Assembly (NCBI RefSeq): GCF_040581485.1
Contig: NC_090131.1
Coordinates: forward strand, 23,634,532-23,698,531
Source of the DNA: Linepithema humile
Lineage: Eukaryota; Arthropoda; Insecta; Hymenoptera; Formicidae
Direction of reading: 5' to 3'
Length of the DNA stretch: 64,000 nucleotides
A model generated the notes under the pieces. The model made no database searches. It saw only the letters and a list, made by a program, of their open reading frames with translations, and was not told the DNA's origin. The translations under genes were made by a program, and so were the position numbers. Positions 62,263 to 64,000 of the stretch are shown here, one piece after another (position 1 is the stretch's first letter; the number at the start of each line of letters is the position of its first letter).

Positions 62263-63350
62263 CTATGGCGATCACGTTGGTTAGCTCTTGTTTACATACC
62301 GCGACGGTGACCACTACTGAATTTGAAATGTCTCCTACCTTTGGGCACGTTCTCGAAAAAGCCATCTTTGCTTTATCCCGTTTGTCAGTCGCCGCGTCGA
62401 AAGATAGGCTTCTATTCTTATTCCAACACTCATAATTATTTTTTAAATTAGAAAAAAAGGATTTTGAAACGAGAAAAGAAAAGAAGTGAAAAATTCTGTA
62501 GAAATAACTTTATTTTTTAACTAGATGTTTAATTAATGAATCGTATCATGTAAATCGACCAACAAGTTTCTACTGAAAGAAAACATTTCTTGCAAGTCGG
62601 CTTACAAAGTCGCAGTTTATCGTGATCATCCAGGCGAAAAAAAAGGTACGCAAGAGATTCTCGGAGTTGGAAGACATCAGCCCGAAATCGGTAGGCTAAC
62701 ATGTACAAAACGCTAGTTAATCCGAATCTGCTGTATCGGTGACCTGTCGGATTAGATTAGAGGTGGTGCAGGAGCGCAGACCACCAGGTGGACCATTGGT
62801 AACCGATCCCACGTCAAACGCACGGACATAAAACGTCCCTCTTTCCTTCTCTCGGTTTTTCTTTTTTATTCAAAGAATTCCGTAGCGGCAAAGAAATGCA
62901 ACGTCGAAAAACTCCGAAATTAGCGATAATTCGCCGTCTTAGGACTCAGCTTATTTTCAGAACTGCTTTGATGCGAAAATATTCATTCAGGCATAGAAAA
63001 TTTCAGCGAGCTGCGAACTTAAAAGTAAAAATGTTAGCTATTTACTACAGGTTTAAATGATAAAGAATATTAAAAAATAATGTAATAATTTAATGTTTTA
63101 GCAACTTTTTGTTCTTAAATTTTTATTTATTACAGATAATTAATTATTTTTTAATATTATTATAATCTTTCTTTCATAATCCGTGTTTCCTTAAACATTT
63201 ATCTTTTGAAGAAAATTCAATACGTTAAGATATATATATAAGGACGTTTCGACCCTCTGACTTATAAAGAAAGAATCTACAAAAAATACTCTTGAGCTAG
63301 CCAATATATCCGAAATTTACCGAAGATCTGCTTCTTTGCGCGCGCGACTC

Positions 63351-63400
63351 TATATAAGTAATGCCATTCGAAGAGAGATCGGAACCATCACGAATAACAG
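63351..63400 (+). promoter_or_regulatory. candidate TATA-type core promoter
   Basis: TATATAAG at 63351-63358, preceded by GC-rich GCGCGCGACTC, with a TCA initiator-like word at 63388-63390 about 35 bp downstream. The first ATG follows at about 63402 with a short frame (MLSDFPRENASP) that contains CCGC|GTGAGA, a possible donor. TATA words are frequent by chance in this AT-rich genome, so this is weak. Confidence 0.15.
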
Positions 63401-64000
63401 TATGCTTTCCGACTTCCCGCGTGAGAACGCGTCCCCTTAACTTCCGCTTCAGTGGACGGGGCCCGAGTTTTCGGCGAAGTCACGAAGTGCCGCTCGTAAA
63501 ACCAACATTAGCCGACAATGCCGGACTGAAGTGACGTTTCAATCTTCAGTATATAGTGCCTCTATTCAGAGTCAAAAACCGCGAAATCCTCGTCACGCGC
63601 GGCTCCGATATCGAGCGAGTGCATTATCCGAAAACCACGAGATTCCCTCGAATCCCTCCGCTACTTCTGCCATCCCCCACATTCTTTTGTCGTCCGGGCC
63701 GTTCGATGTGTGCCGACGATTATTTCGCATCTGCACTCGCGCGACCCCCGCGACAATGGGGCCTCAAAATATTTATTTTCTGGACCCGCGGTTCGTGCGA
63801 CCGATTTGAAAAGGGACCGCTTAATCTCGTTAAAGGCGACAATGGGCCGGACGAAAACGCCGAGTTTTGACTTCAGAGTTAAGAGGTCCTGACGTCCTTG
63901 GTCGCTTCCTGCCCACCGGTCCTCCGTTGTACTTTTCCGGAGGGAGCAGATCTAATTTTCTGATTTGCCTCGAGGACACAGTCGGGCGTTGCCCGCCGAT

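Larger units (their letters stand above)
57371..64000. other. mosaic non-coding DNA, right end
   Basis: No gene is recognised. 57371-58060, 58720-58900, 59700-59800, 60180-60440, 61430-61560, 62420-62560 and 63040-63240 are AT-rich. 58120-58720, 58910-59420, 60470-61340 and 63340-64000 are GC-rich. A strong minus-strand donor (GCGAGAAG|GTGAGT) lies at about 58700 but only tiny exons fit it. A (CGAT)n run lies at 62244-62262, and overlapping palindromes at 60797-60816. Confidence 0.45.

Overview
The window reads as nuclear DNA from an animal, most likely a holometabolous insect and probably a hymenopteran such as an ant. The signs are undepleted CpG, sharp alternation between GC-rich stretches and AT-rich troughs, abundant GA/CT and CA/TG microsatellites, and small fold-back elements of the kind common in ant genomes (the taxon is inferred, not proven). 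I find no bacterial-style operons, no CRISPR, no rRNA or tRNA, no long coding region and no recognisable transposase or reverse transcriptase. The longest open frame (188 codons, 32693-33259, minus) shows no recognisable domain. The best reading is intergenic or long-intron DNA, perhaps around a developmentally regulated gene, since AT-rich homeodomain-type words recur inside GC-rich blocks.

Layout: 1-7800 is mosaic non-coding DNA with simple repeats and one internal-exon candidate (3580-3674, plus). From 7.8 to 13 kb several strong minus-strand splice signals cluster, with a 50-codon small ORF (12078-12230, minus) and a pair of related hairpins (10068-10122 and 10763-10823). 13-16.4 kb carries a strong G-quadruplex motif and a long GA tract. 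16.4-19.2 kb is a distinct AT-rich block. 19.2-34.9 kb is mosaic DNA with the best exon candidate (24849-24945, plus), a minus-strand exon candidate (27525-27766) and a promoter-like GC block (31.66-32.33 kb).

The second half is dominated by small mobile elements. Two copies of one ~510-bp fold-back element lie at 34982-35493 and 44969-45477 with oppositely oriented centres. A 63-bp element with the same CAGGGTGTCC-type end lies at 52491-52553. Two fully palindromic elements of ~115 bp lie at 48163-48277 and 56203-56320. A larger inverted repeat with ~180-bp arms around a ~440-bp unique centre lies at 56540-57370. The last 6.6 kb is mosaic DNA with a TATA-type promoter candidate at 63351.

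No gene can be named. Exon, promoter and small-ORF calls rest on splice-site and frame logic only and are given low confidence; the repeats and fold-backs are directly visible and reliable.
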